DNA from: Sinonovacula constricta
Taxonomy: Eukaryota; Mollusca; Bivalvia; Cardiida; Solecurtidae
Assembly: GCA_007844125.1 (NCBI GenBank)
Contig: CM017555.1
Coordinates: 20,915,669-20,979,668 of the forward strand
Length of the DNA: 64,000 nucleotides
Direction: 5' to 3'
A model generated the notes under the pieces. The model did not search any database. It saw only the letters and a list, made by a program, of their open reading frames with translations, and was not told where the DNA came from. The position numbers and the translations under genes were made by a program. This document shows, in pieces, positions 1 through 11,740 of the stretch (position 1 is its first letter; every line of letters starts with the position of its first letter).

Positions 1-2846
1 CTGCCAAGACACGTGCATACTTTTCTGTAATTGTGTTGGTACACATTAGCTGCCAAGACACGTGCATACTTTACTGTAATTGTGTTGGTACACATTAGCT
101 GCCAAGACACGTGCATACTTTTCTGTAATTGTGTTGGTACACGTTAGCTGCCAAGACACGTGCATACTTTTCTGTAATTGTGTTGGTACACATTAGCTGC
201 CAAGACACGTGCATACTTTTCTGTAATTGTGTTGGTACACATTAGCTGCCAAGACACGTGCATATACTTTACTGTAATTGTGTTGGTACATACTTGATGC
301 CAAGATACGTGCATACTTAACTGTAATTGTATTGGTACACATTAGCTGCGAAGACACGTGCATACTTTACTGTAATTGTGTTGGTACACATTAGCTGCCA
401 AGACACGTGCATACTTTTCTGTAATTATGTTAGTACATACTTAATGCCAAGACACGTGCATACTTTACTGTAATTGTTTTGGTACATACTTGATGCCAAG
501 ACACGTGCATACTTAACTGTAATTGTGTTAGTACATACTTGATGCCAAGACACGTGCATACTTTTCTGTAATTGTGTTGGTACACATTAGCTGCCAAGAC
601 ACGTGCATACTTTTCTGTAATTGTGTTGGTACATACTTGATGCCAAGACACGTGTATACTTTACTGCAATTGTTTTGGTACATACTTGATGCCAAGACAC
701 GTGCATACTTAACTGTAATTGTGTTAGTACATACTTGATGCCAAGACACGTGCATACTTTTCTGTAATTGTGTTGGTACACATTAGCTGCCAAGACACGT
801 GCATACTTTTCTGTAATTGTGTTGGTACATACTTGATGCCAAGACACGTGTATACTTTACTGCAATTGTTTTGGTACATACTTGATGCCAAGACACGTGC
901 ATACTTAACTGTAATTGTGTTGGTACATACTAGCTGGCGGGAAACCTGCAAACCTTTCTGTAATTGTGTTGGTTCATACTAGCTGGCGGGAAACCTGCAA
1001 ACCTTTCTGTAATTGTGTTGGTTCATACTAGCTGGCGGGAAACCTGCAAACCTTTCTGAAATTGTGTTGGTTCATACTAGCTGGCGGGAAACCTGCAAAC
1101 CTTTCTGTAATTGTGTTGGTACATACTAGCTGGCGGGAAACCTGCAAACCTTTCTGTAATTGTGTTGGTACATACTAGCTGGCGGGAAACCTGCAAACCT
1201 TTCTGTAATTGTGATGGTACATATTAGCTGGCGGGAAACCTGCAAACCTTTCTGTAATTGTGTTGGTTCATACTAGCTGGCGGGAAACCTGCAAACCTTT
1301 CTGTAATTGTGTTGGTACATACTAGCTGGCGGGAAACCTGCAAACCTTTCTGTAATTGTGTTGGTACATACTAGCTGGCGGGAAACCTGCAAACCTTTCT
1401 GAAATTGTGATGGTGAAAACTAGCTGGCGGGAAACCTGCAAACCTTTCTGCAATTGTGTTGGTACAAACAAGCTGCCAAGACACGTGCATACTTTACTGT
1501 AATTGTGTTGGTACACATTAGCTGCCAAGACACGTGCATACTTTTCTGTAATTGTGTTGGTACACGTTAGCTGCCAAGACACGTGCATACTTTTCTGTAA
1601 TTGTGTTGGTACACATTAGCTGCCAAGACACGTGCATACTTTTCTGTAATTGTGTTGGTACACATTAGCTGCCAAGACACGTGCATACTTTTCTGTAATT
1701 GTGTTGGTACACGTTAGCTGCCAAGACACGTGCATACTTTTCTGTAATTGTGTTGGTACACATTAGCTGCCAAGACACGTGCATACTTTTCTGTAATTGT
1801 GTTGGTACACATTAGCTGCCAAGACACGTGCATATACTTTACTGTAATTGTGTTGGTACATACTTGATGCCAAGACACGTGCATACTTAACTGTAATTGT
1901 ATTGGTACACATTAGCTGCGAAGACACGTGCATACTTTACTGTAATTGTGTTGGTACACATTAGCTGCCAAGACACGTGCATACTTTTCTGTAATTGTGT
2001 TAGTACATACTTAATGCCAAGACACGTGCATACTTTACTGTAATTGTTTTGGTACATACTTGATGCCAAGACACGTGCATGCTTAACTGTAATTGTGTTA
2101 GTACATACTTGATGCCAAGACACGTGCATACTTTTCTGTAATTGTGTTGGTACACATTAGCTGCCAAGACACGTGCATACTTTTCTGTAATTGTGTTGGT
2201 ACATACTTGATGCCAAGACACGTGTATACTTTACTGCAATTGTTTTGGTACATACTTGATGCCAAGACACGTGCATACTTAACTGTAATTGTGTTGGTAC
2301 ATACTAGCTGGCGGGAAACCTGCAAACCTTTCTGTAATTGTGTTGGTTCATACTAGCTGGCGGGAAACCTGCAAACCTTTCTGAAATTGTGTTGGTTCAT
2401 ACTAGCTGGCGGGAAACCTGCAAACCTTTCTGTAATTGTGTTGGTACATACTAGCTGGCGGGAAACCTGCAAACCTTTCTGTAATTGTGTTGGTACATAC
2501 TAGCTGGCGGGAAACCTGCAAACCTTTCTGTAATTGTGATGGTACATATTAGCTGGCGGGAAACCTGCAAACCTTTCTGTAATTGTGTTGGTTCATACTA
2601 GCTGGCAGGAAACCTGCAAACCTTTCTGTAATTGTGTTGGTACATACTAGCTGGCGGGAAACCTGCAAACCTTTCTGTAATTGTGTTGGTACATACTAGC
2701 TGGCGGGAAACCTGCAAACCTTTCTGAAATTGTGATGGTGAAAACTAGCTGGCGGGAAACCTCCAAACCTTTCTGCAATTGTGTTGGTACAAACTAGCTG
2801 CCAAGACACGTGCACACTTTTCTGTAATTGTGGTGGTACAACTGGC
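1..2846. repeat. 49-bp satellite array with two alternating monomer types
   Basis: A tandem array of about 58 monomers of 49 bp begins before the window. All monomers share a core reading ctgtaattgtgttggtac. Type A monomers contain ccaagacacgtgcatac, which includes the palindromic E-box CACGTG. Type B monomers replace that half with ggcgggaaacctgcaaac. The order is about 19 A (1-933), 11 B (934-1472), 17 A (1473-2307), 10 B (2308-2797), then one A. Block lengths fit exact multiples of 49, except for one 51-bp A monomer (extra AT, gtgcatatac) in each A block. The two A+B blocks are higher-order copies of each other. Short reading frames in the array are by-products of the repeat and share no codon phase. 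Confidence 0.97.
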
Positions 2847-3035
2847 TGCCAGGACAATTGTGTTGGTGTTACTAGGAGACAGGAGACTGGCGTATGTTAT
2901 ATATGTATGGTGTTGCTGCATATAAGCTGACAAGAAAATTTCATACTTTTCTATATTTCTGTTGGTGCAAATTAGCTGACAAGGAACTGTCGTGTCATGT
3001 TGTAATTGGTGTGTGTACATAACTAATTGACAGAA
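2847..3035. repeat. Decayed edge of the 49-bp satellite
   Basis: Beyond the last clear monomer the same motifs persist with substitutions and indels, for example ctgccaggacaattgtgttgg and, from about 2924, ctgacaagaaaatttcatac followed by cttttctatatttctgttgg. This is the usual pattern at the end of a tandem array, where turnover is weaker. Single-copy sequence begins near 3035. Confidence 0.75.
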
Positions 3036-6000
3036 AATTGCACTTTTGGCATTGCTGGGAAAGACAATAAATTGACTTTGCAAATAAAATATGCCCGTCT
3101 GTCACGCGATGGGTGGGGAAAGAAATGCGTTTCCTTTGTGTGTATGTGTTCTTTTCCAATCACAAAATGTAAGGATAATCTTTATTTTCTTAAAATAAAT
3201 TGAATTAAAATATCACAACCATTTTAACCATCCAGACTTCATCAGTCTCCCTGTCACAGGTAATTATCACCTGTGTCCCTGCGAAGGAAAAAGGGCGTTC
3301 TAACGTATGTGATTTGAACGCGAGTGTAATATTTTCGTACATACCTTAATATGTTAATTAATAAACGTTTCATTTAATTTCAAGATATCTATTGATGCAG
3401 AAGCATCAAAACTGACAAAAGCGACGCAAACGATTAAAACAAATTTAACAGAAATTGACATACATTTTAAACTTAATTAGAGATGATATCCGCCAGTTTT
3501 CTTATTTCAAATACATGTTAAAAAAATATAAAAAAAAATAATAGAACTTCAAGAACCGAATTATGACCCGTATTTTAAAAGCATGTTTTGTGTAACATTT
3601 AAATATGTGGAACATATTTCCAGATATCGATGAACACAAGCATGATCTCCACTAAAGTCGCGTGCTTTTCGAGACGGTGTCACGGTCTGATGTTTCTACC
3701 GTGCTTAAATTTCTCTGTCTTGTGTGAGACCGTGACAACGGCCGTTGTTACCGTAGCTTAGCGAATCATAACCGGTGTTCGAGGTGTTGAATTTTCGCCG
3801 TTCAATGGCGCCGCTCTGGAGGGCAGTGCCTCATAAGGAGTACATTTGTTCATGGGGACGATAACAAGAGATCTCAACTGTTCTGTCAGACCCTTTTCAG
3901 GGAAAAGAACCGGAATTTCGGCTTCTAACAGTGTAGCTTGCAACACTAAAACGTGGCATGTTAATAGTGTTGGTTTACTTCGGATAAATCGAAATACCGC
4001 GACAACTTTTGTTGAAAGACATGCCCAAGATCTTACATTTTCAACTTTGCTTAATTACGGAGAAAAATCCTTCGTGAAAATAGGTAAAACAATAAAAATT
4101 TGATGCAGAGATTCAAAGTCGCCGTAAATAGTAAATCAGAAAGCTAAATATATTAAGCATGGTACTTTTAAAACAATCTCATTTACTTTTTTGAATAAAA
4201 ATGTTGTTTTAAAAAGGTTGTGTTGTTCACTGACTCAATTTTAGGGCGAGACAATAAAAGGTGTGAACAACCATTGATGTACGAAGTCTCCAAATTCAAT
4301 TTTAAATAAACGTGTTACGACTCTGAAAAGGTACGAAATCCCCAACAGCCGATTAGCGCAGGAAATCTTTGCAGCACGCCACCAAAACATGTATTTATAT
4401 GACCTAAGTTTATGTTCTCAATATGTATTCAAATGCAATATTCTATGATACAAAAACAGAAACATAAAGTTTAAATCATACCAAAACTTAAATACTGAGT
4501 AAACATTACACATATACAATGGGTTCTTTATAATTAGTACTGTCTGTCCAAACCTAATAGTCTCGGAGCTTTCAACGCACGATAAGCTCACAAAAGATTT
4601 TACTTTGGTTACGAAAAAGACCAAAATTACGAGCAGCGATTATTGAATAAAAAATGAAAACAATACCACTTCTATATGAAGAAAATCTTTAACCACCAAT
4701 CTTACATTAAAGAGATAGCGGTCGGCTTTGTGCAGTTCTAAAATTTGAAAATAATTATTTGGCAATTGAATTAAATGTGTAAGAGTTTACTTGCTACCTT
4801 TTCAAAGTTCCCATGTTCATTGTTATGGTTTTTGTAGTAGTTCTTCACAGAAAACAAGAGAATAAAATCACTATACTAAAAATGTAAGTCGCGCCAAAAA
4901 AATATTCTCGGCGACCCACTAATCTACGTAAAGACTAAAGACCAATAAAGGTTTATTGAATTTAATGCAACAACTGAGATGATATAATGTTTTCTTTTAA
5001 GTATTTGCTGCTGTTTTGGTGTTGTTATTGTTATTGTTGTTTTCGGAATATTAACGAACAGGAAAATAAGATGGGACTGCGGGTTTGTAAAATGTCAACA
5101 AAATTGGTTGACTATTATTCCCGACACTGTCACATTCTGCTTCTAAGGATTGTCGTCCATTAAGGTAGAATAGCTCTAATGAAAACCCCATTTAAAGAGT
5201 ACATTTGCCATTTTACATTAGATTATTAAGGTAGTGGGTTCAAACACTTTCATAGCCGAATATTCATGAAAACTTTCAGTATGTGCAAAACTAATTTTTC
5301 GATGCTAGTGTGGCAATATTTAAAATGGTAAACAATCATGTCAATCTTTGAAGATAATTAACCACTTTTAACTGACACACCCTTGTGTTTATTGTACCAG
5401 AGTAGCGCTGGCTTGGCTTGAGTCTTTTTATTTCAGAGCCATGAAATAAATGACGAGTATAAGCATATTGATTTACGTTTATCTCCTTTCTTTTAATAAT
5501 TAACCTGAGTATAGCCGCCTATACCTGTAAGTTTATAAGTATGTTGTAGCGATTGTATTGCATTGCTGACCTGTCTTTGTTTGGATTCCCAATCGATCAT
5601 ACTAATAATATATGCATAGGTATCCATCACTGGTTTTGTCCAAGGGGAATATTTTATGAATAGAATATTGACAGTAATGGAACAAATTAAACTTTGTTTT
5701 AATACCCTAATTGATATTCTTGTGACAGTAGTGCTCACTAAAATACCGTATAGGTGCTTTATAATGGACCACATAGACTAAAATAACCGGCTGTAGAGAC
5801 AATCCTGCTGTAAAGATAATCCCGCTATAAAAAAAATCCCGCTCCGACAATCTCGTTTTTAAACCAACCTTTAGAAACATCTCGCCTTAAGGATGATCTG
5901 TTATAAGGTCATGTCAAAATAAAGACAACAACGTTTTATTCATTGATCATCGAAATTGGGCACCTACGAATTAAATTAGATTGATACCTTACTGATTTGA

Positions 6001-8290
6001 ACGATTAGGTACGAGAGATACAGTCAACAATGGCAACCGGGCAATAATTATATATGATTTTCTATTTTCACCTGTCTGGTATATAAGCATTTTCTAAACA
6101 GATAAAGGCAACATGTCGTTTGACAAAGAAATTTAAGTACTGATTGGAATATAAGCACATCACAGGCATGGCGGATCTAGCGGGATGTCGGGGTGGTCCA
6201 GACCCCGCAGACACCTCTGAAATTGTTATAAAATCTTTCCATGAAGGTATTTTTAACATGTCAGGGCGTGTATCATCTTTATGGCACTGATACTGTTATT
6301 GTCACATGTATGTCCAATGCTGCACATAAGACAAGTTAGCGTGTATTTCCGCCTAAAACGTCTTGAAAAAAATAACACTAAAAATTAAACTATATGTGTG
6401 AAGACATATTTTCTGTGAAGGTCTGTCAGGTGTCTGAAATGCAGGAAATGGCACTATTTGGTTTCTAGATGTCGCCACTCCTTTTGTGGGTGCATGCAAG
6501 ACCCACTAAGATTACTTGTACTTGGTTCTCGCTTAATATGACACCTTATCGATTAGTATAAGTGTTGGCGTTATAAAGCCGTCGGCGGGTAGATGTATTA
6601 TTAAACATAAATGTATGGGTCGATCGGGATACTGCTGTAGTAATATGTGACTTACAAATCTAATTGCTATCAGCGATGATCAGAGATGACATCCCAATGG
6701 CGGGTAAAATAGCGAGAAGTTGCAGTGACGATTTGAGAACAGTTTCTGATGCCAAGGAGCTCTGAAGAAATTGAGGGAGCGTTTGAAGAGAAAAACATTG
6801 TTTAAGGGGGACAACTGACAGATAGCGTATTTGTCTGGAAATTTCACGACATATCGATACCGTTATAAAATTATTTTTGTTTCTTAAAGAGAACAATAAA
6901 AGATTGATTATTGCTGGAAAATTTGAGGTCCGCGGAGACTTCGAGAAGTTGGAAGGTATGTGTAAAATTTGAGTTGAAGATAAGAAAAACACACGGCATT
7001 CCGAAGAAAGAGGAACTTACGGAAAGTGATGTGAACTATATGTTGTTAGCAAATTTTGGCATGGTGATCTGATAAACGAGATAATTCCGTTGTAGGGATG
7101 TTTTGGGGGAAATGTTGGAAAAATAAATCATATCTCAAAAAGAAGATGTAGACTGGGGCAGTAATTATATATATCAAGGATGACCACGAAGGTAAGCTTT
7201 TGGACCATTAAAATGCATAGGCATATTTTACATGGCACCTGTCATATTTATCTAGAATAATGCGTCACTATAATTATTGGATGCCTAACACACACGCGTG
7301 ACGCGTGACGTATATTCCAGCATTTGCAGTTCTCTAGTATGTAGATCTGTCGGGATAAATTGTCAAGGCGGGATATTTATCGCGTAATTCAAGATAGTGT
7401 CCAAGATGGCCATCAAATATTGAAAGTGGTGTTATAATTTTGTATCGTAGCAATGCATTTTATTTATACAGTAAATACAATATATCTGCTGTTATTTCGG
7501 TTATTTCATTGTCACTAAAATGTTTGTATGGTAACAAACTTGTCATCTCAAGTCCACATCATCCCAATGTCAAAATGTATTAAAACTCAATAATTTTCAC
7601 CAATTTTTTTTTTCTAATTTTTACCAAGTTTCATCATTATTATATTGTGTATTGGACATGTTAAAAAGGAATAAAATGGTGTTGTGTTGTTACATTTTTT
7701 ATGCAAAGTTGACCACCAGAGATCACGTCGCTTCAAAACTTGCAAACAAATTAAAGTTATTCTTATAATTTTTTTCAAAGAGATTTATAAATGCTCATAA
7801 ATTCTCGCTGTAAATTATCAATCGTTTTCATACAAGAAGACCTTCCGAGTACTTTATGAAAAAAGACAAGATTAGAGAATATGTTTGTCATTAATTATGC
7901 TGATGTTGTACAAATTTTAAATTCACATATGGACTGAGAGTTGACACGGAACATTTCTGTAGTCACAGGACTATGGTCACGCTAACTACTTCTAATAGTT
8001 TTGTAGCTTCCAGCTATAAGTTTATATGTTTTCATCACTTGGCGCTGGTCCCTGGTACACTATACAACATGTCATTGAAATTTACTGCTTCACCCTCATG
8101 CAGCCGACCTAATATAGTTCAACTGTTTCTATGGCGACAAGAAGTAGATCTACATAGTTCTTTGATAGGATGTGAAACGAAAGGCAGACAATCGGAACAC
8201 CCCGGATAATTCACGAATCATTGATATACTAAACTTTTTCCAAAGCCTGTTGGCAACACGGCCAGCGTATCTCTTCCCTCAAACAATGCC
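3036..8290. other. Gene-free AT-rich spacer
   Basis: I find no coding region with recognisable domains, no convincing exon flanked by splice sites and no RNA gene. Reading frames here are short and low in information. A small 17-bp tandem repeat lies at 5791-5855. A moderately GC-rich patch at about 3640-3960 contains a 62-codon minus-strand frame that I do not recognise. Confidence 0.5.
5791..5855. repeat. 17-bp short tandem repeat
   Basis: Three consecutive 17-bp units start at 5791, 5808 and 5825 (ctgtagagacaatcctg, ctgtaaagataatcccg, ctataaaaaaaatcccg), followed by a partial fourth. The units share the ct...aatcc(c/t)g frame. No function is apparent. Confidence 0.7.
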
Positions 8291-8291
8291 T

Positions 8292-8531
8292 GCAGAACTT
8301 CATTTTGTTGCGGCTTCAAAATTACATGATCCAATTTTAATTGGCTCAGTGCAGCAGAAACACACCTGTCAAACGATTCCATTGTTTATGTTTTGTGCAA
8401 ACTACATGTAAGGCATATTCTTCCGACTGCCGGCGAACAAATCGATCGTGATTTTAGCAAGTATTAATGCACCAGGTACATCCGAGGGATGATTGTCCCG
8501 AGGACGGAATTACACGAGGAGTTCCGATTGG
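8292..8531 (+). mobile_element. Dispersed repeat, copy 1
   Basis: This stretch matches the reverse complement of about 15430-15655. Shared blocks in the same order include ttttgtgc(a/g)aactacat, ccggcgaacaaa, gagggatgattgtcccg and gagttccgattgg. Two diverged, oppositely oriented copies 7 kb apart indicate an interspersed, probably non-autonomous, element. I see no coding capacity or clear terminal repeats, so its class is unknown. Confidence 0.7.
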
Positions 8532-9189
8532 AAAGGCAGAGTCACACAGCTTAACTTCCTTCTGTATGTTTACATATGTATGCACTGTCTTAACTGGATA
8601 CAAATGTTATTTTAAATTATTACCTGATTCCTTATATAAATGTAATTTGGTAATTTTTTTTACTGTTCTCTGAAATTCTAAAAACGATTCACGTTCGCGA
8701 ACTGTTGACCGGTCAGTAGTTTCGACTGTTTCCTGCGAGTGCTCTGAGGTCACGCTATGCTACTTGAACTGTTACTGTACTAATAAAGGGGAAGTAACTG
8801 CTACGGGGAAGTTGTGTTCAGCATTGATTCGTGTTGTTGTTCAAGTTGACTAGAGAACGTTTTGTTCATTTCTCTTATGAATTGAAAAAAAAAAATAATT
8901 TTGACTATTATCTTACTTTTATGTGGTGGAAATAACTTGTTTGGAAAGAATTCAATGACTATTTCTCTATAAACAAAATTTGTTAACGACTGTTTCCTTA
9001 AGTTTTTTTTACTAAATGACAGAGAAAAACAATATGAAAACCTACAGACATATAAATATATCGACAGTGTGACATAGTTATACAAATTGTTAAATTGAGA
9101 AAGTTTAATTATAAATATATTTGCAAAACTATTGTTCTTTTTTTTCTTCTGCAAGTACTTTTAAAACGGTAATTGATCAGGTAATAAAA

Positions 9190-9288
9190 CAGTTATTTCA
9201 TATGTGATTCGGGCAACAGTTCAAAACACTATCCCCTCCACCTCGGGCCAACAGTTTGAAAGTTCCCAAATCACATATGGAATAACTG
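9190..9288. repeat. Short inverted repeat (hairpin) with internal direct repeat
   Basis: The 20-bp arms at 9190-9209 (cagttatttcatatgtgatt) and 9269-9288 (aatcacatatggaataactg) are reverse complements at 19 of 20 positions, with a 59-bp loop. Inside the loop cgggcaacagtt and cgggccaacagttt are near-identical direct repeats. It could be a very short MITE or a cruciform-forming sequence; no target duplication is obvious. Confidence 0.65.
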
Positions 9289-10239
9289 TATAATGCAACA
9301 TTGAATGGGCATTTTGTTTCTAAATAAAACACCCTCAAGAGCGCGTAGAAATACAACATGCCATGAAATGTAGTACATGTGATGTAAGAAGTGACCACAT
9401 CTATCGCCTCCCTCCTAACACCGGTTATGTTTCTCTGTGTTCTTGTGATCTGCGTATGTCCACAACATTGATATGGTGTTATGTAATTATGAGACGGGGT
9501 GGTTATCTCACATAAAATAGGCTACTATACGGCAATTGATCTTCACCAGTTCTAATTGTCTTAAATGGTGACTCCTTTTCCGAAGCAGTGAATACTTTAG
9601 TGCTTACAGTGCTTTCGTTTAATATTCATTAATTTAAAACTGACATTCATTTTACAATACCAAATTATCTGACAGTTCACTAACGTTTAGATGTGACGAT
9701 TTTTTACCAAAAAAACATTATAAAGGCTAACAAGGACTTGGTGGTAAATTAACTGGCAATGGAAGTAAAATCAGGTGTCGTATTGGCAAAAAAGAACATA
9801 GGTTATTCTTTCCCAAGCAAGCTAAGAAATTTCAATAAAAATCGTTTAGACGAAAGTTTAATTATGAGATTTAAATGTTTAATTCACGAATTTTAAAAAG
9901 GTCTATAGGTTACACCAGACAGGTGCTTTATGGGCGCATAAATAGTATCAGCCGTGACCATGTCACTTTTATGTAAATGTATTATTGCTGATTGTTATTT
10001 ATCCAATTGTTACTTTGACAATGTAACTAATGTATGGTACATTCAGAGTTTTGTTCAAAGAAAACATATGCCCTTTTGCGATTTTTCTTTATCTTTTAAA
10101 ATTCCTGTTCAAATGACACCCGCACACACCACACACACCTCCAATCGGGAACTTAGATAGGATTACAAATTATTACTCGGGTATTTTCAAATAAAATCAA
10201 CTGACCATTGGGAACTATAAAACGTTTTCCAATTTCAAT

Positions 10240-10257
10240 TGTTGTTGTTGTTGTTGT
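10240..10257. repeat. (GTT)n microsatellite
   Basis: Six uninterrupted GTT triplets in a non-coding spacer. Confidence 0.85.
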
Positions 10258-10792
10258 TTTTCTGCGTCAGGTAAAGTTTATATTTCTAACGTAGAAAATC
10301 TTAACATTGTGCTCTTCATGGGAAGAATGAACGTTTTCATTCGCAACACGGGTTCGTGATCCTGGGATAGGGGTTAGTAGGTGCTTAAGTAGGGGGAGCT
10401 TAACTCGTTACATCTATAGGTTCTCTTTTCCGCTAAACATGGTATTTACTATTCTTAACGGACCGCAATGGTCATTGGTTACCGGCTGTTGCTATCGGAT
10501 ATTTCATTCATTACTTTCTCTTGTAAAGAAATCAATTTCAATCGGAATCACGAAAACAGCGCACCTGTGACAATGATATATGTTTCTTTATAAAAGGTTG
10601 TATTCGACAGTTTGGACCGACCAGGTTTTCTCCACAAACAACCAACTAAATTATTGTTACCTGATAAGAACACATAAAATGATGTGTATTGATGTCCTTT
10701 GTAAAATGTGAAAAATAGCACCCAACTCGTTTTTTACAAACATGTTTTTTCCCATCTAGGTAATGCTGCACGTAGCTATTATTAAACTTTTC

Positions 10793-11010
10793 GTGACCAC
10801 ATATTATCATGTTATACCATCAGCCCGATAATCCTTTCTGACGTAGATATTTAATTTTAGCAAAACTACCAATCGTGCTTATTAATAGATTTGCAATAAA
10901 ATTTAGGGCAATTCATTTCACGATTTGTACTATCTTACAATTTAGGTTTTGTTTAAAATCCTTGACAATATATATAACTTTATGCATGAATTATGTCAAA
11001 ATACGTCAAA
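10793..11010. repeat. Diverged duplicated segment, copy 1
   Basis: Colinear with 11541-11740. Matching blocks include gataatcctttctgacgtag versus ggtaatcctctctgatgtcg, and cacgatttgtactatcttac versus tgtgatttgtacggtcttaa, then ctttatgca in both. Divergence is high but the order is preserved over about 200 bp, so an old direct duplication or two copies of one element is likely. Confidence 0.5.
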
Positions 11011-11540
11011 ACAGTCAAAATATATTCTTACACGCATTTGATAATTGGTGTCGGTCTGATACCACGTTTACAATTGGCAACCGACACTACGCCTATAAAA
11101 ATACAGTTTTAAAGTGTACTATAAAGACAATATATTTGTTTCATCATTATTTACATTCCGGTTGTCTGTGGGAGGCAAATAAAAAGTCATTACTTTAGAC
11201 GAGAATTCGCGGAAGCGTAGTGCCAAGCATTTGCAAGGTGATACTTATGTAAATGAAATTCGTAAAAGTTGACATGGTTTTCCACTGGGAGTCATGAGGC
11301 TGTGAGCCCATAGTTTACATTTGATATCCGACAGTTTGAGACAAACATTGTTTTATCAAATAACCAAAATAAGTCATTACTACCTGCAAATGTCCAGCAA
11401 ATGCCCTGCAAAACGATGTTCATTGATGCCCTAGATCTGTGGAACAGTAAGGAAAATATCTTTAAATATATATAAAGGTATTTTTTATTGAAGCAACGCT
11501 GCAGAGATAGCTTTTTTAAAATATGAAAGTCCCGAGATAT

Positions 11541-11740
11541 CTTACTTTTTAGATTGCGTTATATCGTCATCCTGGTAATCCTCTCTGATGTCGATATCTA
11601 TTTGTTGCAGATTTGGAAAAAATGAACTATATCTTGTTTCCTTGTGATTTGTACGGTCTTAAAATATAGGTAGTGTTCAAAACCAGCTTAACTTTGACTA
11701 AAGTATGACTAAAGTTCTTTATGCAGACATGTTAAATGTA
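11541..11740. repeat. Diverged duplicated segment, copy 2
   Basis: Partner of the segment at 10793-11010, in the same orientation with an offset of about 740 bp. No coding potential is seen in either copy. Confidence 0.5.

Noticed and set aside
430..2356. Several 60-90 codon frames inside the satellite with repeated HVSWQLMCTNTIT-type words
   Set aside because: They arise because a 49-bp monomer read through three frames gives periodic peptides. Copies share no fixed frame, have no splice context and end with monomer variants.
3758..3946. Minus-strand 62-codon frame in a GC-richer patch
   Set aside because: Composition is plausible (LFPEKGLTEQLRSL) but I know no family like it. It has no flanking exon with matching splice phase and an overlapping plus-strand frame is as long.
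8801..9154. Minus-strand 117-codon frame
   Set aside because: Phe/Lys/Asn/Ile-rich translation of AT-rich DNA; no motif or conserved pattern.
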